Shown here one piece after another: positions 39,992-49,279 of a stretch of 64,000 nucleotides of DNA (positions are counted from its first letter, which is position 1; each line of letters starts with the position of its first letter). The notes under the pieces were generated by a model, which worked only from the letters and a program-made list of their open reading frames with translations, had not been told where the DNA came from and searched no databases. Source of the stretch: Microlunatus antarcticus. Its GTDB lineage: Bacteria; Actinomycetota; Actinomycetes; Propionibacteriales; Propionibacteriaceae. The stretch spans positions 620,001 through 684,000 of the forward strand of contig NZ_JACHZG010000001.1 in assembly GCF_014193425.1 (NCBI RefSeq). The letters run 5' to 3'. The position numbers and the translations under genes were made by a program.

Positions 39992-41782
39992 GTGGCTCGC
40001 ATCCTGACCGCTGTCGCCTGGCCGTACGCGAACGGCCCCCGACACATCGGTCACGTCTCCGGTTTCGGTGTTCCCTCCGACGTCTTCAGCCGCTTCATGC
40101 GGATGAGCGGGCACGACGTCCTGATGGTGTCGGGCACGGACGAGTTCGGCACCCCGATCGGCGTCCAGGCCGAGCGCGAGGGGCTGACCAACCGCGAGGC
40201 GGCGGACAAGTACAACCGCGTGATCGTCGAGGACCTGCAGGGGCTCGGGCTCTCGTACGACCTCTTCACCCGCACGACGACGCTGAACCACGCGGCCGTC
40301 GTGCAGGAGCTGTTCCTCGCGCTGCACAAGAACGGCTACGTCGTGGCCAAGGTGCAGATGGGTGCGCTCAGCCCGTCCACCGGCCGCACCCTGCCGGACC
40401 GCTACATCGAGGGCACCTGCCCGATCTGCGGCTACGGCAGCGCGCGCGGCGACCAGTGCGACAACTGCGGCAACCAGCTCGACCCGATCGACCTGATCGA
40501 CCCGAGGTCCAAGATCAACGGCGAGACGCCCGAGTTCGTCGAGACCGAGCACTTCTTCCTCGACCTGCCCTCGCTGGCCGGCTCGCTCAGTGCGTGGCTC
40601 GCGACCCGGACCGACTGGCGGCCCAACGTGCTCAAGTTCAGCGAGAACCTCATCGCCGAGCTCAAGCCGCGCGCCATCACCCGCGACATCGACTGGGGGG
40701 TGCCGATCCCGCTCGACGGCTGGCGCGACCAGCCGATGAAGCGGCTCTACGTCTGGTTCGACGCGGTGATCGGCTACCTCTCCGCCGCGATCGAGTGGGC
40801 GAAGCGGTCGGGCGACCCCGAGGCCTGGCGCCAGTGGTGGACCGACCCCGAGGCCCGGAGCTACTACTTCATGGGCAAGGACAACATCGTCTTCCACTCG
40901 GTGATCTGGCCGGGCATCCTGCTCGGGCAGAACGGCGAGGGCGACCACGGCGGCGAACCGGGCGGCTTCGGCGTGCTCGACCTGCCCAGCGAGGTCGTCT
41001 CGAGCGAGTACCTGACGATGAGCGGCGCGAAGTTCTCCACCAGCCGCAACCAGGTCATCTACGTGGGCGACTTCCTGCGCGAGTTCGGCCCGGACGCGCT
41101 GCGCTACTTCATCGCCGTCGCGGGTCCGGAGACCACCGACTCCGACTTCACCTGGGACGAGTTCGTGCGCCGCACCAACTTCGAGCTGGCGAACGAGTGG
41201 GGCAACCTGGTCAACCGCTCGATCTCGCTGGCCTGGAAGAACAACGGGGCGATCCCGGAGCCGGGCGAGCTGCACGACGTCGACCGCGCGCTGCTGGAGA
41301 CCGCGGCGCAGTCGTACGAGACGGTCGGCGGCCTGCTCGGGCGCAACCGGTTCAAGGCCGCGATCAGCGAGGCGATGCGGCTGGTGCAGTCGGCCAACCG
41401 CTACCTCTCCGAGACCGAGCCGTGGAAGCTCAAGGACGACCCGGCCCGGCGCGACACCGTCCTGCACACCGCGCTCCAGGTCGTCAGCGACGCGAACACG
41501 ATGCTGACCCCGTTCCTGCCGCACGCGGCGCAGAAGGTGTTCGAGGCGCTGGGCGGCGAGGGAGTGTGGGCCGCGCAGCCGGAGATCCGGACGGTCGCCG
41601 AGGAGGGCGGCCCGGACTACCCGGTGCTGATGGGCGACTACGCGAACGAGCAGGCCGTCTGGGCCAGCCGCCCGATCGTCGTCGGCACGCCCCTGGTCAA
41701 GCCGACGCCGCTGTTCACCAAGCTCGACGAGGAGCTCGGCCGGACGGGTCCCTCCTGGGCCCCAATTGCCCCTCCCGCCTGA
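39992..41782 (+). CDS. metG: Methionyl-tRNA synthetase
   Basis: This 596-residue class I synthetase charges tRNA-Met. It has [11 protein letters not shown] (the HIGH motif near 20), a single zinc knuckle [17 protein letters not shown], the KMSKS-equivalent AKFSTS (near 350), and an anticodon-binding helical domain (WGNLVNRS). The C-terminal tRNA-binding domain found in some MetG is absent, as in the mycobacterial type. GTG 39992 follows the regulator gene by 11 bases. Confidence 0.97.
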   Translation: MARILTAVAWPYANGPRHIGHVSGFGVPSDVFSRFMRMSGHDVLMVSGTDEFGTPIGVQAEREGLTNREAADKYNRVIVEDLQGLGLSYDLFTRTTTLNHAAVVQELFLALHKNGYVVAKVQMGALSPSTGRTLPDRYIEGTCPICGYGSARGDQCDNCGNQLDPIDLIDPRSKINGETPEFVETEHFFLDLPSLAGSLSAWLATRTDWRPNVLKFSENLIAELKPRAITRDIDWGVPIPLDGWRDQPMKRLYVWFDAVIGYLSAAIEWAKRSGDPEAWRQWWTDPEARSYYFMGKDNIVFHSVIWPGILLGQNGEGDHGGEPGGFGVLDLPSEVVSSEYLTMSGAKFSTSRNQVIYVGDFLREFGPDALRYFIAVAGPETTDSDFTWDEFVRRTNFELANEWGNLVNRSISLAWKNNGAIPEPGELHDVDRALLETAAQSYETVGGLLGRNRFKAAISEAMRLVQSANRYLSETEPWKLKDDPARRDTVLHTALQVVSDANTMLTPFLPHAAQKVFEALGGEGVWAAQPEIRTVAEEGGPDYPVLMGDYANEQAVWASRPIVVGTPLVKPTPLFTKLDEELGRTGPSWAPIAPPA

Positions 41783-41821
41783 CCGGCGTCAACCTCTCCC
41801 AAGCCGAGTCCCCTCTGGCCT

Positions 41822-41913
41822 CAGGACTTTCACGTCAACGTGAAAGTCCGGTACTCACCACGGCAGATATGCCGTGGTAAGTGCCGGTTTTTCACGTGAA
41901 CGTGAAAGTCCTG
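41822..41913. repeat. 92-base palindromic element, copy 2
   Basis: The whole element can fold into one near-continuous hairpin: 14-bp outer arms (41822-41835 with 41900-41913), a 2x2 internal loop, a second arm (41838-41851 with 41884-41897) with one wobble and one mismatch, then ACCACGGCA (41857-41865) with TGCCGTGGT (41870-41878) around a GATA loop. It matches the element at 22169 in length and layout. It lies 39 bases after metG and could terminate it. Confidence 0.82.
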
Positions 41914-42009
41914 TGACTCGCGCTCCGGTACGGGGGAGCGTGCCGGAAGCGGACGCCAGGGCAGGAGGCGCACCTGCGCGTACGAGGGTCGCGTCCTAGC
42001 ATCAGACGC

Positions 42010-42861
42010 ATGACCGACGTCGCTCAGACCAGGCCCGGACCGTCCCTCGAGGGCCTCGACGAGGAGGCCCGCGCGATCGTCGCGGGGCTCTACGGCGACG
42101 GGATCGTCGCGCGCCAGGGAGCCTTCTCCACCGCGTGGGTCGACCAGCTGAACGAGGACGTGCTGGCCGCGTTCGAGGAGGCCCGGCAGCGCGAGGGCGG
42201 GGCGGTCAGCCGTGGCCCGAACCGCTACTACGTCGAGGTGCACCCCGAGCAGCTGCGGGGCTTCGTCGACCTGGTGACGCACCCATGGGTGACGAAGGTC
42301 TGCGAGACCGTGCTGGGGCCCGACTACGAGATCGTGGAGATCGGCTTCGACATCCCCTTCGCCGGGGCCAAGGACCAGCCGTGGCACCGCGACTTCCCGT
42401 CGCCGCCGGAGACGTACGAGCAGGGCCGGCTCACCTCGCTCGCCTTCAACGTGACCACGGTCGACACCACCGAGGACATGGGTCCCTTCAACATCTCGCT
42501 GGGCACCCAGTTCGAGGCCGGGCTCGAGTTCGACCACCAGCAGTTCCCGGACCGCGCCGAGTGGCCGCGCTACGAGGCGGGCAGCGTCTACAAGACGCCC
42601 CAGCGTGGCGACGTCTCGGCCCGCTCCGCCCTGACGATCCACCGCGGCACGGCGAACCGCTCCGAGCTCGCCCGCCCCGTCGTCGTCCTGGGCGTCGACG
42701 CGCCGGGCGCCGGGCACGACGCGCTGCACGACCCGATGGTCACGCGGGCCTTCCACGACGCGCTGCCGCCCGAGCTGCGCCGCCACCTGCACGCGCGCGT
42801 GGTGGACGAGCTCGTGCCGATCGTGCAGAAGCACGACATCGAGGGCCTGGTGATGGGGTAG
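42010..42861 (+). CDS. Phytanoyl-CoA dioxygenase family protein
   Basis: This 283-residue Fe(II)/2-oxoglutarate-dependent oxygenase-like protein has a cupin core. The iron facial triad is suggested by HRD in QPWHRDFPSP (near 125-127) and a distal His in LTIHRGTANRS (near 214), followed by the Arg (LARPVVVLGV) that binds 2-oxoglutarate. Substrate cannot be predicted; relatives hydroxylate lipids or secondary metabolites. It stands alone after the repeat element. Confidence 0.83.
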   Translation: MTDVAQTRPGPSLEGLDEEARAIVAGLYGDGIVARQGAFSTAWVDQLNEDVLAAFEEARQREGGAVSRGPNRYYVEVHPEQLRGFVDLVTHPWVTKVCETVLGPDYEIVEIGFDIPFAGAKDQPWHRDFPSPPETYEQGRLTSLAFNVTTVDTTEDMGPFNISLGTQFEAGLEFDHQQFPDRAEWPRYEAGSVYKTPQRGDVSARSALTIHRGTANRSELARPVVVLGVDAPGAGHDALHDPMVTRAFHDALPPELRRHLHARVVDELVPIVQKHDIEGLVMG

Positions 42862-42918
42862 GCCCCCGAGCTCCCCGAACGCCCCGCCGTACGCGGTCCC
42901 GCCTCGTACGGTGGGCTC

Positions 42919-43329
42919 GTGACCGCGCCGACCCTCTCGCCCCTGCCCGACGCCCTGCTGACCCTGCTGCGCGGGACCGCGCCCTGCTTCGTCGCGACAG
43001 TGATGCCCGACGGCTCGCCGCAGCTGACCGAGACCTGGGTCGACACCGACGGCGAGCACGTGGTGATCAACACCGTCGAGGGCTTCCAGAAGGTGCGCAA
43101 CCTGCGCCGCGACCCCCGCGTCTCGCTCAACGTCTGCGACCCGACGGACGTCAGCCGCTACTACGAGGTCCGCGGGCACGTCGTCGACATCACCGCCGAG
43201 GGCGGCTGGGAGCACATCGAGCAGCTCTCGCAGCGCTACACCGGCGGTCCGTACCAGAACTACGGCGGCCGCCCGAGCGTCCGCCTGATCGTCACGATTG
43301 CCGTCGACAAGGTGCGTTCGCCCTACTGA
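42919..43329 (+). CDS. PPOX-class flavin/F420-dependent oxidoreductase
   Basis: This 136-residue split-barrel protein of the pyridoxamine-phosphate-oxidase-like superfamily has FVATVMPDGSPQLTETWVDTDGEH in its first half and a VRNLRRDPRVSLNVCD segment, typical of small actinobacterial flavin- or F420-binding reductases. The reaction is unknown. GTG 42919 gives the normal family length. Confidence 0.87.
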   Translation: MTAPTLSPLPDALLTLLRGTAPCFVATVMPDGSPQLTETWVDTDGEHVVINTVEGFQKVRNLRRDPRVSLNVCDPTDVSRYYEVRGHVVDITAEGGWEHIEQLSQRYTGGPYQNYGGRPSVRLIVTIAVDKVRSPY

Positions 43330-43366
43330 GCCCGGCCCGCGGGTCGCCCGCAGGCTTCGTCCGCTA

Positions 43367-43380
43367 GACTATACATAGTC
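43367..43380. promoter_or_regulatory. Inverted repeat in the MFS promoter
   Basis: GACTAT and ATAGTC, separated by two bases, form a short palindrome 33 bases before the MFS start. It overlaps the AT-rich CTATACATAG, which could be the -10 region. A MarR- or TetR-type operator is plausible. A weak IdeR-like half site (AGGCTAAC) overlaps at 43381. Confidence 0.45.
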
Positions 43381-43412
43381 AGGCTAACGAACGAGAGCGA
43401 AGGACCGCGGTG

Positions 43413-44696
43413 ATGACCGGCACGACGACCACGACGAGGAGCGCGGAAGCGCCCCCCAGCATCCTGCGGCAGCCGAAGTCGGTCTGGGCCGTGGCGTTCG
43501 CGTGCGTCATCGCGTTCATGGGGATCGGCCTCGTCGACCCGATCCTGCCGGCGATCAGCGCCCAGCTCGGCGCCACGACGGCCCAGACGGAGCTGCTGTT
43601 CACCAGCTATCTGCTCGTCACCGGCCTCGCGATGTTCTTCACGAGCTTCGTCTCCAGCCGGCTCGGCGCCAAGCCCACGCTGCTCGTCGGTCTGGCCCTG
43701 ATCGTGCTCTTCGCCGCGCTGGCCGGCGCGAGCGGCTCGGTGAACGAGGTCATCGGCTTCCGGGCGGGCTGGGGGCTCGGGAACGCGCTGTTCATCTCGA
43801 CCGCGCTGGCCACGATCGTCGGCGCGGCGAGCGGCGGCGCCGACCGCGCGATCATCCTGTACGAGGCCGCGCTCGGCCTGGGCATCGCCATCGGCCCCCT
43901 GCTGGGTGGAGCGCTGGGCAGCATCAGCTGGCGGGGGCCGTTCTTCGGCACTGCAGTGCTGATGGGCGTCGGGCTGCTGGCCATCGTCGTGCTGCTGGGG
44001 AAGATCCCCGCGCCGACCACTCGGGTGCCGCTGTCCGCCACGTTCCGAGCGCTGCGGAACCCGGCGCTGCTGACCCTCGGGCTGACGGCGCTCTTCTACA
44101 ACTTCGGCTTCTTCTCCCTCCTCGCCTACACGCCCTTCCCGCTCGAGACCGCGGCGAAGAGCGCCGGCTACGCCGACTTCGGCGCGCACGAGCTCGGCCT
44201 GATCTTCTGCGGCTGGGGGCTGTGCGTGGCCATCACCTCGGTCTTCGTCGCGCCGCGGCTGACGGCCCGTCTCGGGCGGCAGCGGACCCTCTACGCGATG
44301 CTCGTGCTGCTGGCCCTCGACCTGGCCGCGATGGCCGTGCTCGTGGACCGGCTCTGGGTGCTGGTCGGCTGCACCATCGGGGGCGGCCTCTTCCTCGGCG
44401 TGATGAACACGGTGCTGACGGAGTCGGCCATGGAGGCCACGGAGCTGCCCCGCGCCGTCGCCTCGTCGACCTACTCCGGCATCCGCTTCGTCGGAGGCGC
44501 CATCGCCCCGGCCCTGGCCGGCGTGCTGGCCGCGGCCATCAGCCCGGCCGCTCCGTACGTGGTCGGCGCGGCTGCGCTCGTCGTCGCGATCGGCGTCCTG
44601 CTGGTCGGTCGGCAGCACCTGGCGCACCTCGACGCCCACCCCGAGCCGGAGCCGGTGGACGAGCAGGCGGCCGTCCTCACCGCCGCCGACAGCTGA
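43413..44696 (+). CDS. MFS multidrug-type exporter
   Basis: This 427-residue transporter has twelve predicted membrane helices. Helix 1 has the FMGIGLVDPILPAIS motif seen in drug:H+ antiporters, the A-like loop is SSRLGAKPTLLVG, and motif C-like ALGLGIAIGPLLGGALG is in helix 5 (near 155-172). It likely exports a drug or small metabolite. ATG 43413 has AAGGA eight bases upstream. The promoter carries a short inverted repeat, but no regulator gene is adjacent. Confidence 0.9.
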   Translation: MTGTTTTTRSAEAPPSILRQPKSVWAVAFACVIAFMGIGLVDPILPAISAQLGATTAQTELLFTSYLLVTGLAMFFTSFVSSRLGAKPTLLVGLALIVLFAALAGASGSVNEVIGFRAGWGLGNALFISTALATIVGAASGGADRAIILYEAALGLGIAIGPLLGGALGSISWRGPFFGTAVLMGVGLLAIVVLLGKIPAPTTRVPLSATFRALRNPALLTLGLTALFYNFGFFSLLAYTPFPLETAAKSAGYADFGAHELGLIFCGWGLCVAITSVFVAPRLTARLGRQRTLYAMLVLLALDLAAMAVLVDRLWVLVGCTIGGGLFLGVMNTVLTESAMEATELPRAVASSTYSGIRFVGGAIAPALAGVLAAAISPAAPYVVGAAALVVAIGVLLVGRQHLAHLDAHPEPEPVDEQAAVLTAADS

Positions 44697-44729
44697 GCGG
44701 CCCGCGGATCGTCGTACCCCTGGGGAGCG

Positions 44730-45584
44730 CTAGTCGCGGAACGCGGTGACCACCGCGGCCATGTCGTCGGCACCGTGCCCCTGCGCGGCGGCGGCGTCGA
44801 AGCAGGCCACGACCGCCTCGGTCAGCGTCGTCCGGGTCCCGGACTGCTCCTCGACGGCCCGGATCAGCCCCAGGTCCTTGCGGACCCCGTCGAGCGCGAA
44901 CGACGCCGGGTACGCGTCCTTCAGCATCATCGCGCCCTTCAGGTGCACGTACGGCGAGTCGCTCGCACCCCCGTCGAGGGCGTCCAGGAACAGCTGCGGG
45001 TCGAGCCCGAGCTGCGTGGCCAGCCCGACGGACTGACCCACCGCGGCGGTCAGGGTCCCGACGAACGCGTTGCAGACGAGCTTGAGCGCCGACCCGCGGC
45101 CGGGCTCGGTGCCAACCCAGATGGTCTTCGACCCCATGGCCTCGAACGCGGGGGCCACCCGCTCGCGCAGCTCCTTGGCGCCCGACGCCAGGAAGACCAG
45201 CGCGCCCTGCTCCGCCGGCTGCTTCGTCCCCAGCACCGGGGCGTCGACGAACGGGGCGCCGAAGCGGCTCGCCAGGTCGGCGACACGTTCCGTCCCCTCC
45301 GGCCCGATGGTGCTGCACTGCACCCAGACCGCCCCGTTCCCGGTCGCGGGGAGCGCCTCGGCCATGACCTCGAGCACGGCCTCGGTGTCGAAGAGCATCA
45401 CCAGCACGACGTCGGCATCGGCGACCGCCTCGGCCGCGGTCGCGTACACCCGGGCGCCGTCGTCGGCCAGCGGTTCCGCCTTGTCGCGGGTGCGGTTCCA
45501 CGCGTTCACCTCGATGTCGGCCCGCCGCAGCGACCGCACCATCCCCGCACCCATGACACCCGTCCCCAGGACCGCTGCTCGCAT
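44730..45584 (-). CDS. NAD(P)-dependent 3-hydroxyisobutyrate dehydrogenase-like oxidoreductase
   Basis: This 284-residue beta-hydroxyacid dehydrogenase has the N-terminal VLGTGVMGAGMVRSL dinucleotide site (about 5-19), a CSTIGPEGT segment, the FVDAPVLGTKQPAEQG substrate loop, and the catalytic Lys in GSALKLVCNAFVG (near 170). It could reduce a small semialdehyde or glyoxylate-type substrate. ATG 45584 is preferred because GGAAGG lies eight bases upstream; ATG 45593 is possible. Confidence 0.9.
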   Translation of the reverse strand: MRAAVLGTGVMGAGMVRSLRRADIEVNAWNRTRDKAEPLADDGARVYATAAEAVADADVVLVMLFDTEAVLEVMAEALPATGNGAVWVQCSTIGPEGTERVADLASRFGAPFVDAPVLGTKQPAEQGALVFLASGAKELRERVAPAFEAMGSKTIWVGTEPGRGSALKLVCNAFVGTLTAAVGQSVGLATQLGLDPQLFLDALDGGASDSPYVHLKGAMMLKDAYPASFALDGVRKDLGLIRAVEEQSGTRTTLTEAVVACFDAAAAQGHGADDMAAVVTAFRD

Positions 45585-45708
45585 GCTCGTCATCCTTCCA
45601 GGGCTCCGGGGGCGACGGATGTGGGCTTCGGGCTGCGAAGGGCTCAGGGATCTCTTAGGGTTCCTATGCGCGGGGGCGACGGGCTCCCGCCTCAGCTCGA
45701 GGAGCCCC

Positions 45709-46617
45709 GTGTCCGATCTCGTGTCCGTCGCTGACGCCGCCGTCGTCCAGCGCCGCCGCTTCCTGCGCGGAGGGGCCCTGGCGGCTGCCGCCGCTGGAGG
45801 CGCCGTGCTGGCGACCGCCTCGTCCGCGGTCCCCGCCTCTGCCGCGACCGGGGACGACCTCAAGCTCGGCGCGCTCAACGACGCGGGCACGGCCACGACC
45901 GGCCTGAGCACCAGCGGCGAGAAGGTCGCGGCGCTCCAGCTGACCAACGCCAACGGCGCCACGTTGCGGCTGACCTCGTACGGCGAAGAGGTCGGCGACC
46001 TCGACCTGCCGATCGGGTCGATCGTCAACAGCGACTACGGCCCCTACATCAGCGTCTCGGACGGGGAGGGCGGCACGTACCTCAGCTATCTCGCCACCGC
46101 GGACGACGTCACGGCCCTGACGACGACCGCACCTGTCCAGCCGCGCCGGATCTGGGACTCGAAGGCCAAGAAGGGCACCGTCGTCGGCAAGTCGTCGTCC
46201 AAGGCGATCGACTCCAAGGGTCGGCTGGTGAAGGGCGAGTGGGTCGACCTCCGGGTCGCCGGGACGAACGAGGAGACCTCGCCGGTCGCGGCGTTCCTGA
46301 CCCTGGCCAGCAGCGGGTCGAGCAAGGACGGCTTCTTCAGCGCCTACCTCCCCGGGGACCGGCCGACCGGGACGGTCTCGGCCTTCTTCCTCAAGGGCAA
46401 GACGATGTCCGGGACGGCGTACGCGGCGCTGGGGGTCGACGGCACGTCCTTCACGGTGCGCGTCTACGCGTCCCAGACGACGTACGTCACCGTCGACCTG
46501 AGCGGGCTGACGAGCTACGGCTTCCCCGGGCCCGACTACACCGGGGCGGCAGACGTGCGTCGGTCCGGTTCCTCGGCCCGTCGGGCTGCCGTCCGCAAGG
46601 CGCGCCGGGCCCGATGA
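45709..46617 (+). CDS. Tat-exported hypothetical protein, paralog 1
   Basis: This 302-residue protein has a Tat signal: QRRRFLRGG (about 14-22), an Ala/Gly hydrophobic stretch and cleavage near PASA-AT (about 45). The mature part holds a beta-rich domain with RRIWDSKAKKG, a variant of the RLLDTR-x-G motif of actinobacterial secreted repeat proteins, and a C-terminal TTYVTVDLSGLTSYG-type ending followed by an Arg/Ala-rich tail. GTG 45709 follows GAGGAG. It is paired with a related gene at 46759. Function is unknown. Confidence 0.8.
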   Translation: MSDLVSVADAAVVQRRRFLRGGALAAAAAGGAVLATASSAVPASAATGDDLKLGALNDAGTATTGLSTSGEKVAALQLTNANGATLRLTSYGEEVGDLDLPIGSIVNSDYGPYISVSDGEGGTYLSYLATADDVTALTTTAPVQPRRIWDSKAKKGTVVGKSSSKAIDSKGRLVKGEWVDLRVAGTNEETSPVAAFLTLASSGSSKDGFFSAYLPGDRPTGTVSAFFLKGKTMSGTAYAALGVDGTSFTVRVYASQTTYVTVDLSGLTSYGFPGPDYTGAADVRRSGSSARRAAVRKARRAR

Positions 46618-46758
46618 CCTGAGCCGGTCGCTGCCCCGGTCCTCGGACCAGGTCCGGGGCGGCGATCTGGCCAAATGTCAGCGCGGCACTCAGGTCTCTC
46701 TTATCGTTCGGGACGCGAGATATCCGCCCTCGCTTCCCCCGAACCCCCAGGAGCACTA

Positions 46759-47415
46759 ATGTCCGACGTCCTCTCCGCCGCCGACGAAGCCGTCCTCCAG
46801 CGCCGCGGCTTCCTCCGAGGTGGAGCCCTGCTGGCGGCGGCAGCCGGTGGCGCTGTCGCGGCGAGCGCCACCAGTGCGCTCCCGGCCAGCGCAGCACCGT
46901 TGCCCTTCGGCGGGGCGTCGATCACGATCCCCGTCCCGCCGCAGCGGCTGCTCGACACGCGGAGCGCCGAGGGCCTGAAGGCCATCGTGGCGTCCTCCAA
47001 GGGGGCGCTGGACTCCAAGAACCGCCTCAAGGGGGGTGCCTGGATCGACGTGGCCGTCGCGACGACCGCCGAGGACCCGGAGCTGGACCTCGTCGCGGTG
47101 TTCGTCAACCTCAAGAGCCTCGCCTCGACCAAGGGCGGCTCGCTCGTGGTGAGCGAACCGGGCGAGAAGCCGACGGGCACGACGGTCACCTACCGCAAGG
47201 ATGAGACGACCACGAACAGCGCGTTCGTCGGGCTCGGGACCACCGGCGACAGCTACACGGTCCGGATCTTCGCGACCTCCACCAGCCACGTCACGCTCGA
47301 CCTGACCGGTGGCGAGCTCTTCTTCGACTCCTCCGTGCCCGTCATCGACGGGCGGAGCGCCAAGCGGACGAGCGCGACCCGCCTGCAGAAGGCGGTTCAG
47401 GCCGTCGAGCGCTGA
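46759..47415 (+). CDS. Tat-exported hypothetical protein, paralog 2
   Basis: This 218-residue protein has a Tat signal nearly identical in layout to its neighbour (QRRGFLRGG at 14-22, cleavage near PASA-AP). The mature domain has QRLLDTRSAEG, a VFVNLKSLAS strand, and a TSHVTLDLTGGELFF end, matching the RLLDTR-type secreted beta domain more clearly than paralog 1. The two probably arose by tandem duplication. CAGGAG precedes the ATG. A surface or extracellular role is inferred. Confidence 0.82.
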   Translation: MSDVLSAADEAVLQRRGFLRGGALLAAAAGGAVAASATSALPASAAPLPFGGASITIPVPPQRLLDTRSAEGLKAIVASSKGALDSKNRLKGGAWIDVAVATTAEDPELDLVAVFVNLKSLASTKGGSLVVSEPGEKPTGTTVTYRKDETTTNSAFVGLGTTGDSYTVRIFATSTSHVTLDLTGGELFFDSSVPVIDGRSAKRTSATRLQKAVQAVER

Positions 47416-47510
47416 CCGAGCGCCCTGGTCTCGGGGCAGGCTCCGTCTCGGCTGCGACCAGCCGGGGCGGAGCACGTCCGGTCCTTCGACCGTCGCGCCA
47501 CACTGGTGGC

Positions 47511-47876
47511 GTGGCCGTGCCGGAGGACAAGACCTGCGCGAGCTGCGGCCGTCGGATCGAGTGGCGGCAGAAGTGGGCCAAGAACTGGGACGACGTGCGC
47601 TACTGCAGCGACGCCTGCCGCCGTCGCAAGCTCACCTCGGTGGACGTCCGGCTGGAGGAGCTGCTCCGTGTGCTCGTCCGCAAGGGCGGCCGGCAGGGCG
47701 TCGACCCCGACGACGCCGCCCGCTGCGTCGACCCACAGGCGTGGCAGGCGCTGCACGAGCCCGCCCGCCGTGCCGCCCGTCGGCTCGTGGCGGCCGAGGT
47801 CGCGGTGATGGTGCAGAACGGACGGGTCGTCGACCCGTCGACGGCGAAGGGCGCCGTTCGGATCCGTCCGGCCTGA
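47511..47876 (+). CDS. DUF2256-DUF3253 fusion protein
   Basis: This 121-residue protein has an N-terminal zinc-ribbon-like CASCGRRIEWRQKW...RYCSDACRR segment (C-x2-C and C-x3-C) typical of DUF2256, and a C-terminal winged-helix-like region with LHEPARRAARRLVAAE of DUF3253. Neither family has a proven function. GTG 47511 is used; GTG 47517 is also possible. Confidence 0.82.
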   Translation: MAVPEDKTCASCGRRIEWRQKWAKNWDDVRYCSDACRRRKLTSVDVRLEELLRVLVRKGGRQGVDPDDAARCVDPQAWQALHEPARRAARRLVAAEVAVMVQNGRVVDPSTAKGAVRIRPA

Positions 47877-47904
47877 GCCCGCCGTTCGGGTCTTGCCCGG
47901 TGTG

Positions 47905-47917
47905 GTAAAACGTTTAA
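47905..47917. promoter_or_regulatory. AT-rich palindrome upstream of the sugar-efflux gene
   Basis: TAAAACGTTTAA contains the perfect palindrome AAACGTTT (47908-47915), unusually AT-rich for this sequence and similar to the core of LacI-family operators. It lies upstream of the sugar-efflux-type MFS gene. A sugar-responsive operator is plausible but no regulator gene is close. Confidence 0.4.
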
Positions 47918-48109
47918 GAGAGCCTGGCTAAGCAAGCGGTCGGGTCTCGGGCTGCTGGCCGCGACGAAGCCGCCTCGCCCGTCCCCGTCGTCGAGCCCGA
48001 TCGAGACCCCGCCACGTCTGCCGCACGCACGTCCACCCGCCTGCCCGTCGCCCTCGTCCTGCACCACCGGTTCTACCGGTCGGCGCTCCTCGCCCTCCTG
48101 CTGTCCGGG

Positions 48110-49276
48110 ATGGCGACGTCCGCCGCGGTCCCGCAGCTCACGACGTTCTTCGTCACCGAGCTCGGTGCGACGCTGCCGCAGGCCGGGCTCTACTACCTCA
48201 CCAACGTCACCGCGCCGGTCGTCGGCTTCGCGCTGGGCCGGCTGTCGGACCAGCGCCCGGACCGGCTGACCCTCTTCCGCCTGGGCGCCGTCGTCGGCGC
48301 GGTGGGCTGGACCGCCATGGGTCTCGTCACCTCGCTCTGGATGCCGTTCGTCATCAGCGTCGTCGCGCTCGGCGTCGCCGGGGCAGCCGGGGCCCAGGTG
48401 TACGCGGCCGTCCGCGACGAGCTGAGCCGCCGTACGGCCGAGCTCGCTCCCGGGCTGGACGTCCAGGTCATCTCCACCGTGCGGATGGGCTTCACCCTCG
48501 GCTGGGTCGTCGGGCCGGTCCTCGGCACGGTCGTCGGCAGCGTCCTGGGGCTGCGCGCCGTGCTCTTCATGACCGCCGCGCTCTCGCTCCTGCAGCTCGT
48601 CCCGATGATCGGGGTGCGGGCGCCGCGCTTCGTGGCGCCCACCGCGCCGGGCGTCGCTCCGACCCGGCGGGGTTCCCGACGGGCCCTGCTGCCGCTGCTC
48701 GCCTTCTGCGGGCTGGTGATGGTCGCGGCCAGCGGGGACACGGTCAAGTTCGCCTACCTGCCGCTCTACATGAGCGAGCAGCTCCACCTCCCGGCGGCGG
48801 TCCGGGGCGGCGTCATCGCCCTGCAACCCGTCTGCGAGCTGGCGCTCATGCCGCTGGCGGCGCGGCTGGCCGGCCGGTACGGACCGATGAAGGTCGTCAT
48901 GGCGGGCACGGTCTGCGCCGTCGCCGCGCACCTCTGCTACGCGACGAGCACGACCGTGGTCGGCCTCGTCGTCGCCCAGGTGCTGCTCTCCGCGATGTGG
49001 GCCGGGATGGCCGGCCTCGGGGTGTCCGTGGCCCAGGAGCTCTACCCGAGCGGGGTCGGCGTGGCGTCGTCGACGTTCATGAGCTCGCTGGTCTTCTCCT
49101 CGACCTTCGGCGGGCTGCTCGGCAGCGCGTTCGTCTCCGGCCTCGGGATCCCGGGGGTCTTCGTGGTCCCCGCCGTGCTCAGCGCGCTCGCGCTGGTCGG
49201 GATGGCGGTCCTGGCTCGCCGCCTCGGCCGCCGTACGCAGGCGCCGGTCGAGGACCTGGTCGGCGCGGGCGTCTAG
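48110..49276 (+). CDS. Sugar-efflux (SET) type MFS transporter
   Basis: This protein has 388 residues from ATG 48110. Helix 2 and loops resemble SetA/SetB sugar efflux proteins (YYLTNVTAPVVGFALGRLSDQRPDR), with about eleven to twelve helices in total. Starting at this ATG cuts into helix 1. The same frame stays open upstream to a TAA near 47921 without any ATG, GTG or TTG, and translation there gives the missing helix half (HHRFYRSALLALLLSG). A CTG at 47924 could be the true start. It may export a sugar or sugar analogue. Confidence 0.82.
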   Translation: MATSAAVPQLTTFFVTELGATLPQAGLYYLTNVTAPVVGFALGRLSDQRPDRLTLFRLGAVVGAVGWTAMGLVTSLWMPFVISVVALGVAGAAGAQVYAAVRDELSRRTAELAPGLDVQVISTVRMGFTLGWVVGPVLGTVVGSVLGLRAVLFMTAALSLLQLVPMIGVRAPRFVAPTAPGVAPTRRGSRRALLPLLAFCGLVMVAASGDTVKFAYLPLYMSEQLHLPAAVRGGVIALQPVCELALMPLAARLAGRYGPMKVVMAGTVCAVAAHLCYATSTTVVGLVVAQVLLSAMWAGMAGLGVSVAQELYPSGVGVASSTFMSSLVFSSTFGGLLGSAFVSGLGIPGVFVVPAVLSALALVGMAVLARRLGRRTQAPVEDLVGAGV

Positions 49277-49279
49277 CGC

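Noticed and set aside
43374-43392. Second IdeR-type iron box before the MFS exporter
   Set aside because: Only about 11 of 19 positions match the consensus, mostly in one half site. This is too weak to list as an iron box.
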